A stretch of DNA of 32,057 bases, from positions 1 to 32,057 of the forward strand of contig NZ_JAALJH010000093.1 in the NCBI RefSeq assembly GCF_011064615.1, read 5' to 3'. A program made the translations under genes and the position numbers. Below the pieces are notes generated by a model. The model was not told the origin of the DNA, searched no databases, and was given only the letters and a program-made list of their open reading frames with translations. The stretch is from Aquisphaera insulae (GTDB lineage Bacteria > Planctomycetota > Planctomycetia > Isosphaerales > Isosphaeraceae). This document shows positions 7,412 to 15,675 of the stretch, one piece after another. How positions within the stretch are numbered: position 1 is the first letter of the stretch; each line of letters opens with the position of its first letter.

Positions 7412-9604
7412 ATGAGTCGAACGCGGTGCACGCTGAGCGTGCGAGGCCTGGATTGCCCGACCGAGGTCGCCATCCTCCGCGACGCCCTGCGCGGGATGCC
7501 CGGCGTGCAGGACCTGGGATTCGACCTGATCAACGGCCTGATGACGGTCGACTTCGAGGCCGGGACCACCTCGCCGGGCGAGGTCCTGCGGCGGGTAACC
7601 GAGCGTGCCCACATGCAGGCGAGCCTGGTGGGGGCCGAGGAGCCGTCCGCCGGGCCGGAGGCCGCCGCCTCGTGGTGGTCGCGGAACGGCCGCTGGGCGT
7701 CCACCGCGGGGGCGGGCATTGCCCTGGGCGTCGCCACGGCGATCGACTGGCTGGGGCCGAGGCTCGGCCTCGAGCCCGGCACCGCGTCGAGGCTGGCGAC
7801 GGCCGGCTATGCGCTGGCGGTCGTCTGCGGCGGGGTCTGGCTCTATCCCCGGGCGGCTCGCGCCCTGGGCCGGCTGCGGCTGGACATCGACGTCCTGATG
7901 GGCCTGGCGATCCTCGGGGCGATCCTGCTGGGGCAGTGGGACGAGGCGGCGACCGTGGCCTTCCTCTTCGGCCTCTCGGAGTCGCTCGAGTCGATGAGCC
8001 TGGATCGGGCCCGGCGGGCGATCCGGCAACTGCTGGAGGTGGCCCCCCGGTCGGCCGAGCGGATCGGCCCCGACGGCCGCGTGGAGCGGATCGAGGCCGC
8101 CCGGATCGCCAAGGGGGACCGCCTCCTCGTCCGCGCCGGGGACACGATCCCGAGCGACGCCCTGATCCTGAAGGGCCGGTCGGGCGTGGACCAGAAGGCG
8201 ATCACCGGGGAGTCGGTCCCCGTGGATCGGGGCCCCGGCGACCCGGTCTTCGCGGGGACGGTCAACGGCGAGGGGACGCTCGAGGTCGAGGCGACCGGGC
8301 CGGTGAGCGACTCGCTGATCTCGCGGATCGTGGCCCAGGTCCGCGAGGCCCAGGCGGGGCGGGCGCCCGTCGAGCGGCGGATCGGCAAGTTCGCGGCCGT
8401 GTACACGCCGGCGGTGGTGGCGATCTCGCTGCTGGTGATCCTGGCGCCGCCGCTCTGGACGTGGGCGGCGTCAGGGGCGTGGCCCGCCGGGTTGGTCTGG
8501 CACGACTGGTTCTACAAGGGGCTGGTGATCCTCGTGATCGCCTGCCCGTGCGCCCTGGTGATCGCCACGCCCGTGGCGGTGGTCAGCGGCCTGGCCGCCG
8601 CGGCCCGCGGGGGCGTCCTGATCAAGGGGGGAGAGTTCCTCGAGGAGATCGGCCGCTTGCGGGCGCTCGCCTTCGACAAGACGGGGACCCTCACCCTGGG
8701 CCGGCCGGACGTCGTGGAGGTCGTCTCCGCGTCGGGCCCGACGGACGGGGACCGGGACGAGGTCCTGCGGATCGCCGCGGCGCTCGGCGATCGCGGCGGC
8801 CACGTCCTGGGCAAGGCGATCGCCCGCCACGCGCGGGACCTGCGGCTGGACGTCCCCCCGGCCGACGACTACCGGGCCATCCCGGGCAAGGGCGCGCTCG
8901 GCACCGTGGGCTCGGTCGAGTACCACCTCGGGAGCCATCGCTACATCGACGAGGCGGGCCTCTGCCGGCCGGGCTTCCACGACGAGCTCGACGAGGCGGA
9001 GAAGGCCGCGGGAACGTCGGTCGCGGTGACGGCCTCGTCCGGCCCGCTCGGCTGGATCCGCCTGGCGGACCGGCCCCGCCCGGAGGCGGCCGAGGTCATC
9101 GCGCAGCTCCGCGGCCTGGGCTTGCGAACCGTGATGCTGACCGGCGACAACGCGAGGACGGCCGCCGCCATGGCGTCCCAGCTCGGCGTCGGCGAGCAGC
9201 GGGCCGGGCTCCTGCCGGCCGACAAGGTCTCGGCCATCACCGACCTGGCGAGCACCCACGGCCCCACCGGCATGGTCGGCGACGGCGTGAACGACGCCCC
9301 GGCCCTGGCCGCCGCCGCCGTCAGCGTCTCGCTGGGAGGCATCTCCAGCGGGGCCGCGATCGAGACGGCGGACATCATCCTCATGGCGGACGACCTGGGC
9401 CGGCTCCCCTGGCTGATCCGCCTCAGCCGGTCCACCCTGGCCGTCATCCGCCAGAACATCATCCTGGCGCTGGCGACCAAGGCGATGGTCCTGATCCTCG
9501 CCGTCCTGGGGATGGCCAACCTCTGGATGGCCATCGCCGCCGACGTCGGCACGACCCTGGTCGTGGTCGCCAACTCGCTCCGGCTGCTCCGGACGCGCGG
9601 ATGA
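7412..9604 (+). CDS. cadA: P1B-2-type heavy-metal-translocating ATPase (Zn/Cd/Pb export)
   Basis: A 730-residue membrane pump expected to export Zn2+, Cd2+ or Pb2+ using ATP. In order: an N-terminal HMA-like domain (5-70) whose usual CxxC loop is GLDCPTE (one Cys only); membrane helices at about 98-190; actuator motif TGES 265-268; the CPC metal-site helix (Cys378-Cys380); phosphorylation motif DKTGT with Asp422; hinge GDGVNDAP at 623-630; and final helices with Lys in TM7 and a MAIAADVGTTL segment in TM8. CPC plus the TM7 Lys and TM8 DxG are the P1B-2 signature, which separates it from CopA-type copper pumps. The HP dipeptide of the nucleotide domain reads HV (GGHVLGKAI). The ATG at 7412 has GGGGAGGACAGG directly upstream; a TTG at 7376 is unlikely. 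The symbol is by family (CadA/ZntA). Confidence 0.92.
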   Translation: MSRTRCTLSVRGLDCPTEVAILRDALRGMPGVQDLGFDLINGLMTVDFEAGTTSPGEVLRRVTERAHMQASLVGAEEPSAGPEAAASWWSRNGRWASTAGAGIALGVATAIDWLGPRLGLEPGTASRLATAGYALAVVCGGVWLYPRAARALGRLRLDIDVLMGLAILGAILLGQWDEAATVAFLFGLSESLESMSLDRARRAIRQLLEVAPRSAERIGPDGRVERIEAARIAKGDRLLVRAGDTIPSDALILKGRSGVDQKAITGESVPVDRGPGDPVFAGTVNGEGTLEVEATGPVSDSLISRIVAQVREAQAGRAPVERRIGKFAAVYTPAVVAISLLVILAPPLWTWAASGAWPAGLVWHDWFYKGLVILVIACPCALVIATPVAVVSGLAAAARGGVLIKGGEFLEEIGRLRALAFDKTGTLTLGRPDVVEVVSASGPTDGDRDEVLRIAAALGDRGGHVLGKAIARHARDLRLDVPPADDYRAIPGKGALGTVGSVEYHLGSHRYIDEAGLCRPGFHDELDEAEKAAGTSVAVTASSGPLGWIRLADRPRPEAAEVIAQLRGLGLRTVMLTGDNARTAAAMASQLGVGEQRAGLLPADKVSAITDLASTHGPTGMVGDGVNDAPALAAAAVSVSLGGISSGAAIETADIILMADDLGRLPWLIRLSRSTLAVIRQNIILALATKAMVLILAVLGMANLWMAIAADVGTTLVVVANSLRLLRTRG

Positions 9605-9638
9605 GCCTCCGCCGTCCGATCACAATAGCTACTAATGT

Positions 9639-12600
9639 TTATTCGTTAACGATCTGCTCAGCCTCGCGGAGGAGCCCCGCGGCGACGGGGTCGGGGGCCG
9701 GGGCGGTGCGGACGAGGGAGCGGAGCTCGCCCAGGGCGGACCGGGCCTCGGCGGTGCGGCCGAGCTTCCGGCTGGCCATGGCGCGGACGGCGAGGCGGAG
9801 CGGGGACGGCCCGGCCGCGGCGGCCGGCCCGCCGGCGGGCTCCGGGCGGCCCAGGCACGCGAGGGCCTCGGCGGGCCGGTCGGCCCGGTAGTAGGCCAGG
9901 GCGAGGGCGCGCCGGCACTCGGCCAGGCGTGCCGGGTCGTCCTCGATGATCCGGCCGGCGGCCTCCAGGCAGGCGATGGCCTGGAGGCCCTGCTCCGGGG
10001 TGCTGTGGGGGCGGACGATCGTCAGCCAGGCCGCCTCGTACAGGCCCTGGGCGTCCTCGGCCCGGCGAGCGGCGACCGACAGGGCCTCGGCCCGCAGGGG
10101 GTCGTCGAGCAGGGGATCGCTCCTGAGGGCGTCGATCACCCCGGCCCGGAGCAGCCTGGCGTCGAAGAGGGACTGGACGAGCTCGACGGCGGCGCGGCGG
10201 CGGACGTGGGCCAGGTCGATGGCCGGCCGCTCCGAGGTCCAGACCCGGGCCGTGCAGTCGATGCCGCCGCTGACGATGTGCTTGCCGTCCCCGCTGATCG
10301 CCAGGCTGACCACGCCGGAGGTGTGGCCGCGGAGGGTGAAGACGATGTCGTCGTTGTCGGGATCCCAGACGAGGATGGTCCGGTCGTCGCTGGCGGTGGC
10401 CAGGCGGCGGCCGTCGGGGAAGAAGGCGACGGCCTGCACGAGGCTGGTGTGGCCGTGGAGGGTGCGGACGCGGCGAGCGGTGGCGACGTCCCAGATGAAG
10501 ACCTCGGAGAGGTTCGGCCCGCGATACTCGCCGCCGACGCTGGCCAGCGATCGGCCGTCGGGGGCGAAGGCCAGGCCCTTGACGCCGGTCTGGTGGCCGG
10601 CCAGGGAGGCCGTCTCGCGGGCGGCGTCCACGTCCCAGAGCTTGATCGTCCGGTCCTCGCTCGCGGAGGCGAGCCGGCGGCCGTCGGGGCTGAAGGAGAC
10701 GCCGTTGACCGCGGCGGTGTGCCCCGCGAGCCGGGCCCGCAGGGAGCCGTCGCGGAGGTCCCAGAGGCGGATGATCCCGTCGTCCCCCGCGGCGGCGAGG
10801 AGCGGCCCGGTCGGGCTGGCGACCGCGGCGACGACGGGCCCATCGGGCGTCGCCAGGGTGCGGACGATCCGGCCGGTCTCGGCGTCGCGGAGGTGGATCC
10901 GGCCGTCGGGCCCGGCCGCGGCCAGCCCCGAGCCGTCGGCCGTGAAGGCCAGGGCGATCCGGCCGAGCAGGCCGCGAGGGCCGGGCGCCCTCCAGATCTC
11001 CTCGCCGGTGCGGGGATCCCAGACCCGGACGTCGCCGTTGTGGGACGTGGCGACGCGGCCGCCGCCGGGGCGGATGGCGACGGACCCCACCCAGCCGGAT
11101 CCGTTGCGGAAGGTCACCTGGGCCTCCGGGGCCGCGGCGGGCCAGACCTGGATCGTGGCGTCCATGCTCCCGGACGCGGCGCGGATGCCGTCGGGGCTGA
11201 ACGCCACGCAATGGACGAACCCCTGGTGGCCGTGGAACGACGCCAGCGAGCGGGCCGTCTCCACGTCCCAGATCCGGACGCTCTTGTCCTCGCCGCAAGT
11301 GGCCAGGCGGCGGCCGTCCGGGCTGAAGGAGACCCCGCGGACGAATCCCCGATGGCCGACCAGGACGCGCTCCGGCTCCCCCGTCCGGCGGTCCCAGAGG
11401 CGGACCGTCCGGTCCCAGCCGCCGCTGGCGATCCAGCGGCCGTCGGGGCTGAAGGCCACGGAGTAGACGAACTCGCGATGCCCGCGGAGCTGGAAGGCCG
11501 GCGCGCCCCGGGCGACGTCCCAGACGTCCACGACCCCTCGGCTGGCCATCGCGACCTGGCCGCCGTCGGGGCTGTAGGCGACCGAGACGACGCCCCCGGG
11601 CCCGCCGGGGATCGTCCCCCGGGCCTTGCCCGCCTCGGCGTCGAGGAGCCGGACGTACCCGGCCGCGTCGTAGTTGTTGAAGCCCCCGCAGGCCGCCGCC
11701 ACGGCCCGGCCGTCCGGCGCGTACGCCAGGCCCAGGACGTTCACGTCCGGCTCCTCCGCGGACCAGAGGACCTCTCCGGTGACGGCATCATGACATGTGA
11801 TCACCCCCTTGAACGAGCTGTCGCTCGTCCCGGTCGCCGCGACGACCCGCCGGCCGTCCGGGCTGAAGGCCACGGCCTGCACGGCGCCGGCCCGGCCCCG
11901 GCGGACGAAGCTCACGCGGCCGGTGTCCAGGTCGCGGACCGCCAGCGCCGCGGTCGGCCGGTCGTGGGCCTGGAACCACGGGCCCGAGCCCGAGGCCAGC
12001 CGCCGGCCGTCCGGGCTGAAGGCCAGGCACCAGACGTCCTGCGGCGAGGTCGCGTCGTTGTAGAACGAGTCCAGCGCCTGGTTGGCCTGGCGCATGACGT
12101 GGGACCATTCCCAGAGCCGCATCGGCGTCGGGCAGTCGTAGAGGATCCCCTCGGCCAGGGCCGCGTTGTCGTCGAGGAACTCGCGATGGGCGAGGTTCAC
12201 CCGGTTGATGTAGTCCCGGCGGCTCAGGAGCGCGGCCCGTTCGCTCGCCTCGGCGGCGCTGCGGGTCGCGTTGCGGCCCTGCTCCGCGGTCCGCTGCTGC
12301 TCGCCCCGGAGCAGGACCAGGCCCACGGAGAGCGCGACGACCGCCGTGGCCAGGAGCGCCGCGGCGCCGGCGACGAGCGGCCGATGCCGCCGCCCCCACC
12401 GCGCCAGGGCGGCGCCGCGAGGCTCTCGGAAGGCGACGACGGGCTCGTCCCCCAGCCACCGCTCGATGTCCGCGGCGAGCGACTCGGCGTCCCGGTAGCG
12501 ATCGTCCGGCCTCCGCGCCATGGCCTTCAGGCAGACGGCCTCGAGCGGCCGCGGCACCCCGGGGCGGGCGACCCTGGGCGCCGGGAACTCGCCGAGCTTG

Positions 12601-13943
12601 ACCTTCGCCAGCAGCGAGGTGACCTCGCACCAGGCCGATTCGAAGGGGGGCCTGCCGCAGAGCACGGCATAGAGCACGGCCCCCAGGCTGTACACGTCGC
12701 TGGCGGGGCCGAGCTGGTCGAGCCGGCCCTCGGCCTGCTCCGGGCTCATGAACGCCGGCGTCCCGAACGCCATGCCGGCCACCGTGTCCGTCGAGCTGGA
12801 CGAGCCGAGGGGCGGTCGCCACCGCCGCGACTCGCGCCGCCGCGACCCCGGCGGCGGCCCCTCCGGCCGATCCCCCGGCGGCGCCGAGGGCAGGAGCGGC
12901 GGGAACTCCGACGACGGGGGGCCCAGCACCTTGGCCAGGCCCCAGTCCACCAGCAGCGTCTCGTTGTACGGCCCCAGGAGGATGTTCGCCGGCTTGATGT
13001 CCCGGTGCAGCACCTTCCGGCTGTGGGCGTATCCCACGGTGTGGCAGACGCTCACGAACCGGCCCAGCAGCGATCGGAGCTCCAGCATGTCCTCGCGGTC
13101 GGCGGCCGAGGGCTCCCCCTTGGGCCCCCGCCGGTGATACGTCGCGATGGCCTCCTCCAGTGTGATCCCGCGGACGAACCGCATGGCGTAGTAGGGGCGG
13201 CCCTGCTCGTCGAAGCCCAGGGCGTAGACCGGCACGATCCCCGGATGTTCGAGCCGGCCGGTGACCTCGGCCTCCAGGAGGAACCGCGCCCGGCTGCTCG
13301 GGTCGTCGGCGCTCTCCGGCTTGATCTGCTTGAGGGCGACCTCGCGCCGGAGCTCCGCGTCGAAGGCCACCGAGACCACGCCGATGCCCCCGCGGGCATG
13401 AGGATGGAGGACCTGGAACCGCCCCCCCGTCGCGCCGTCGGCCCCCGGGTCGAGCGCGAAGTCGGCCTCGTCGATCGCCGGGTCGTCCCGCCCCGCACCG
13501 TCATCCTCGTCGTCGTCCTCCTCGGGCTCGAGCCGCGGGAAGCCGGGCACGAATCCGGCGGCCTCGCCCGCGATCCCGTCCCCGTTCCGGTCCTCGGGCC
13601 GCGGCGGCGTGGGCATCGAGGTGGGATGGAGGCCCTCGATGGCGGCGAGCCGGCGGTCGAGCCCGAGCTCCCGGCGGAGCCTGGAGAACGAGGAAAGGTC
13701 GTCCAGGCAGGGGCGGACGCGGCCGCCATGACGGTCCAGGAACGCGGCCGCAAGCGACTCGAGCGCGGCCAGTCGGTCGGTCCCCACGAGCCCCATCTCG
13801 AGCAGGACCGCGGCCAGCCCCGGCGCCGGCCCCGTCGCCTCCCGGCTCGCCACCGCCCGGTCCATGTCCCCCCGCGCCACCAGCCCCAGGTGGACGGCCA
13901 GGGCCTCGACGAGCAGTTCGCGATCCGCAAGCGGGCTCGCCAC
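9639..13943 (-). CDS. WD40-repeat Ser/Thr protein kinase, membrane-anchored
   Basis: A 1434-residue receptor-like kinase. After an N-terminal helical region (1-110) and an acidic linker (EEDDDEDD near 141), the kinase domain covers about 175-495: glycine-rich loop ARGGIG around 183-188, Lys205, HRD with Asp315, DWG with Asp333, and SPEQ near 400. One transmembrane helix follows at about 522-545. I count 14 WD40-type units between about 636 and 1240, most with 'SPDGRRLAS' and 'RLWD' strands, enough for two seven-bladed propellers. The last 190 residues look TPR-like. By analogy with other planctomycete kinases, the propellers would bind partners outside the cytoplasm. I start at the GTG at 13943, with AAGGGG upstream and the conserved 'DRELLVEALAVHLGLV' just after it; the frame is open to 14210 but that leader lacks family resemblance. 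The 3' end overlaps an AT-rich motif. Confidence 0.92.
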   Translation of the reverse strand: MASPLADRELLVEALAVHLGLVARGDMDRAVASREATGPAPGLAAVLLEMGLVGTDRLAALESLAAAFLDRHGGRVRPCLDDLSSFSRLRRELGLDRRLAAIEGLHPTSMPTPPRPEDRNGDGIAGEAAGFVPGFPRLEPEEDDDEDDGAGRDDPAIDEADFALDPGADGATGGRFQVLHPHARGGIGVVSVAFDAELRREVALKQIKPESADDPSSRARFLLEAEVTGRLEHPGIVPVYALGFDEQGRPYYAMRFVRGITLEEAIATYHRRGPKGEPSAADREDMLELRSLLGRFVSVCHTVGYAHSRKVLHRDIKPANILLGPYNETLLVDWGLAKVLGPPSSEFPPLLPSAPPGDRPEGPPPGSRRRESRRWRPPLGSSSSTDTVAGMAFGTPAFMSPEQAEGRLDQLGPASDVYSLGAVLYAVLCGRPPFESAWCEVTSLLAKVKLGEFPAPRVARPGVPRPLEAVCLKAMARRPDDRYRDAESLAADIERWLGDEPVVAFREPRGAALARWGRRHRPLVAGAAALLATAVVALSVGLVLLRGEQQRTAEQGRNATRSAAEASERAALLSRRDYINRVNLAHREFLDDNAALAEGILYDCPTPMRLWEWSHVMRQANQALDSFYNDATSPQDVWCLAFSPDGRRLASGSGPWFQAHDRPTAALAVRDLDTGRVSFVRRGRAGAVQAVAFSPDGRRVVAATGTSDSSFKGVITCHDAVTGEVLWSAEEPDVNVLGLAYAPDGRAVAAACGGFNNYDAAGYVRLLDAEAGKARGTIPGGPGGVVSVAYSPDGGQVAMASRGVVDVWDVARGAPAFQLRGHREFVYSVAFSPDGRWIASGGWDRTVRLWDRRTGEPERVLVGHRGFVRGVSFSPDGRRLATCGEDKSVRIWDVETARSLASFHGHQGFVHCVAFSPDGIRAASGSMDATIQVWPAAAPEAQVTFRNGSGWVGSVAIRPGGGRVATSHNGDVRVWDPRTGEEIWRAPGPRGLLGRIALAFTADGSGLAAAGPDGRIHLRDAETGRIVRTLATPDGPVVAAVASPTGPLLAAAGDDGIIRLWDLRDGSLRARLAGHTAAVNGVSFSPDGRRLASASEDRTIKLWDVDAARETASLAGHQTGVKGLAFAPDGRSLASVGGEYRGPNLSEVFIWDVATARRVRTLHGHTSLVQAVAFFPDGRRLATASDDRTILVWDPDNDDIVFTLRGHTSGVVSLAISGDGKHIVSGGIDCTARVWTSERPAIDLAHVRRRAAVELVQSLFDARLLRAGVIDALRSDPLLDDPLRAEALSVAARRAEDAQGLYEAAWLTIVRPHSTPEQGLQAIACLEAAGRIIEDDPARLAECRRALALAYYRADRPAEALACLGRPEPAGGPAAAAGPSPLRLAVRAMASRKLGRTAEARSALGELRSLVRTAPAPDPVAAGLLREAEQIVNE

Positions 13944-14280
13944 GGTATCGACCCCTTGCCGGCGGCCGAAGGAGACTTGATGAGCGCGATCTTCGAGCCG
14001 GCCCGAGCGCCACGGCTCGGCCCCGGGATGATCCCCCGATCGTACCAGGCGCCCGCCCGGGCCGCGAGACCGTGGTCGAGTCCGGCGAGCGCCGGCGCCT
14101 CGACCTTTGCCGGGACGGCGTGCCGCGATCCACCTCGCCCATCCTTCGCAGTCCCCCCTGCCGCTCGGTTGCAATTGACCCAACCTCGGCTTTGACATAC
14201 GATCCGGCACCCGCTTGGCCCGCCCATCCCGGCCGGATCATGATCCCCGTTCGCCTCGAAGTGGAAGTGAGTGGCCGCGC
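13944..14280. other. Divergent intergenic region
   Basis: The 337 bases between the WD40 kinase and the GT39-type gene must hold promoters for both strands. The plus-strand candidate is listed separately. The open frames here are continuations without coding bias. I found no clear promoter for the kinase, no hairpin terminator and no RNA gene. Confidence 0.5.
14175..14203 (+). promoter_or_regulatory. Putative sigma-70-type promoter for the GT39-type gene
   Basis: TTGACC at 14175-14180 and TACGAT at 14198-14203 are separated by 17 bases, a good match to the housekeeping consensus in very GC-rich surroundings. A second TTGACA (14192-14197) sits in the spacer but lacks a good -10 partner. The predicted start of transcription is about 70 bases before the glycosyltransferase ATG. 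Confidence 0.4.
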
Positions 14281-15618
14281 ATGCCCCTGCCACGACCGCG
14301 AAGCCTCGCCCTTGCGCCCTCCCTCGGGCGGATCCTCGAGCTGGCGCTGTTCCTCCGGGTGGTCGCCGCCTGCGCGGTGGAGTGGCAGGTCCGCCGGGCG
14401 GGATCGCCCCACGTCTGCCTCTTCCCGGACGCGGACTACTACTGGACGCTGGCCCGGACGATCCGCGCGGGGGTGCCTTATGAGATCCTGGAATGGGGGG
14501 ACATCCCCCACTTCGCCCTCCGGACGCCCGGATATCCCGCCTTCCTCGCCGCCTGCCAGGCCGTCCTCGGCGATCGACCGCTGGGGGCGAGGCTGGTGCA
14601 GGCGGGGCTCGGGACGCTGTCCGTCTGGCTGGTCTACCGGCTGGTCCGCGAGGTCCTCGGGGACGACGCCGACCGGCCCCTGGCGGGCGGCGATCGCGGC
14701 CGGGAGCGGCACTGGACGGTCCCGCTCGCGGCCGCCCTGCTGGTCGCGGCCCACCCTTACTTCGCGATCCTGTCGGCCCTGTTGCTCTCCGAGGCGGCGT
14801 TCGTGCCGCTGATGCTGACGATGCTCTGGGCGCTCGCCGCGGCGGCGAACCGGACTCCGGAGGGCTCGGCCGCGCGGCTCCTCGGGCTGGGGCTGGCGGC
14901 GGGGGCCGCCGGCGGGCTCGCGGTGCTGGTGCGGCCCTCGTGGGCGCTCTTCGTGCCGGTGCTGGTCGCGGGCTTGCCGGCGATCGCCCGCGGTCCGGCG
15001 GGGCGGGGCGTCGCCTGGCGGCCCGCGATGATCGTCGGCGGGGCGACGCTGCTGGGCGCGGCGATCGTGATGAGCCCCTGGTGGATCCGCAATGCGGGGA
15101 TCTACGGCCGGTTCGTCCCGACGGCCGTCTGGATGGGGGCGAGCCTCTACGACGGGCTCAATCCCGCCGCCACGGGGGCCAGCGACATGACGTTCCTGGG
15201 CGACCCGGACATCTGGCCGCTCGACGAGCTGGGACAGGACCGATTGCTGACGAGCCGGGCGCTGGCGTTCGCCGCCGGGCATCCCGGCCGCGTGCTCGGG
15301 CTGGCGGTCGTCAAGCTGGGACGCTACTGGAGCCCCTGGCCGAATGCGGCCGGGATCCGCTCGGCCTGGGTGGCGATCGGATCGACCATCGTCGTCGTCC
15401 CGATCTTCGCCATGTCGGCCCTGGGGCTCTGGTCGCGTCGCCGAGATCCGCGGTGCTGGGTCCTCCTGGCAGGCCCTTTGCTGTATTTCTGCGTGCTCCA
15501 CCTGGCCTTCGCCAGCTCGATGCGCTACCGGATCCCCGCCGAGGTCCCGGCGATGGGGCTCGCCGCCCTCGGGGTGGGGTCATGGCTCCGGCGGCGGGCG
15601 GGCGAGGCGGGAGGCTGA
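14281..15618 (+). CDS. GT39-type (PMT/ArnT-like) membrane glycosyltransferase
   Basis: A 445-residue multi-pass membrane protein. The first helix (about 16-35) is followed by a periplasmic loop with FPDADYYW (Asp50, Asp52), the acidic catalytic position of the PMT/ArnT superfamily, then the characteristic RTPGYPAFLA (81-90). Around eight to ten further hydrophobic stretches follow, e.g. near 145-170, 185-210, 240-262 and 362-420. Such enzymes move a sugar from a polyprenyl-phosphate carrier to a protein or lipid on the outer face of the membrane; donor and acceptor cannot be read from sequence. I start at the ATG at 14281, since the protein from there begins with a basic patch and the first helix; an upstream in-frame ATG at 14215 adds 22 unlikely residues. 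The AsmA-like gene follows after 57 bases on the same strand. Confidence 0.85.
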   Translation: MPLPRPRSLALAPSLGRILELALFLRVVAACAVEWQVRRAGSPHVCLFPDADYYWTLARTIRAGVPYEILEWGDIPHFALRTPGYPAFLAACQAVLGDRPLGARLVQAGLGTLSVWLVYRLVREVLGDDADRPLAGGDRGRERHWTVPLAAALLVAAHPYFAILSALLLSEAAFVPLMLTMLWALAAAANRTPEGSAARLLGLGLAAGAAGGLAVLVRPSWALFVPVLVAGLPAIARGPAGRGVAWRPAMIVGGATLLGAAIVMSPWWIRNAGIYGRFVPTAVWMGASLYDGLNPAATGASDMTFLGDPDIWPLDELGQDRLLTSRALAFAAGHPGRVLGLAVVKLGRYWSPWPNAAGIRSAWVAIGSTIVVVPIFAMSALGLWSRRRDPRCWVLLAGPLLYFCVLHLAFASSMRYRIPAEVPAMGLAALGVGSWLRRRAGEAGG

Positions 15619-15675
15619 GGACGGCCGCGGGGGGGGACGATCATCGGGCTTCGGCCCGTCGCGGGAGGGTTGCGG

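Noticed and set aside
4900..7415. Continuation of the STGPRT-motif frame through the kinase gene
   Set aside because: The translated part is Arg/Gly/Pro-rich without domain features and is out of frame with the kinase-nicotinamidase, which has intact catalytic motifs.
10200..12050. Regular DNA-level repetition that could suggest a repeat array or CRISPR
   Set aside because: It is explained by codon-level similarity of tandem WD40 units; unit sequences vary and there are no constant repeats with unique spacers.
10005..14195. A 1396-codon plus-strand frame opposite the WD40 kinase
   Set aside because: Its repeated pattern merely mirrors the WD40 repeats on the other strand; the kinase motifs on the minus strand are clear.
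13501..15501. A 666-codon minus-strand frame across the kinase/GT39 intergenic region
   Set aside because: It overlaps two well-supported genes and reads as charged low-complexity sequence.
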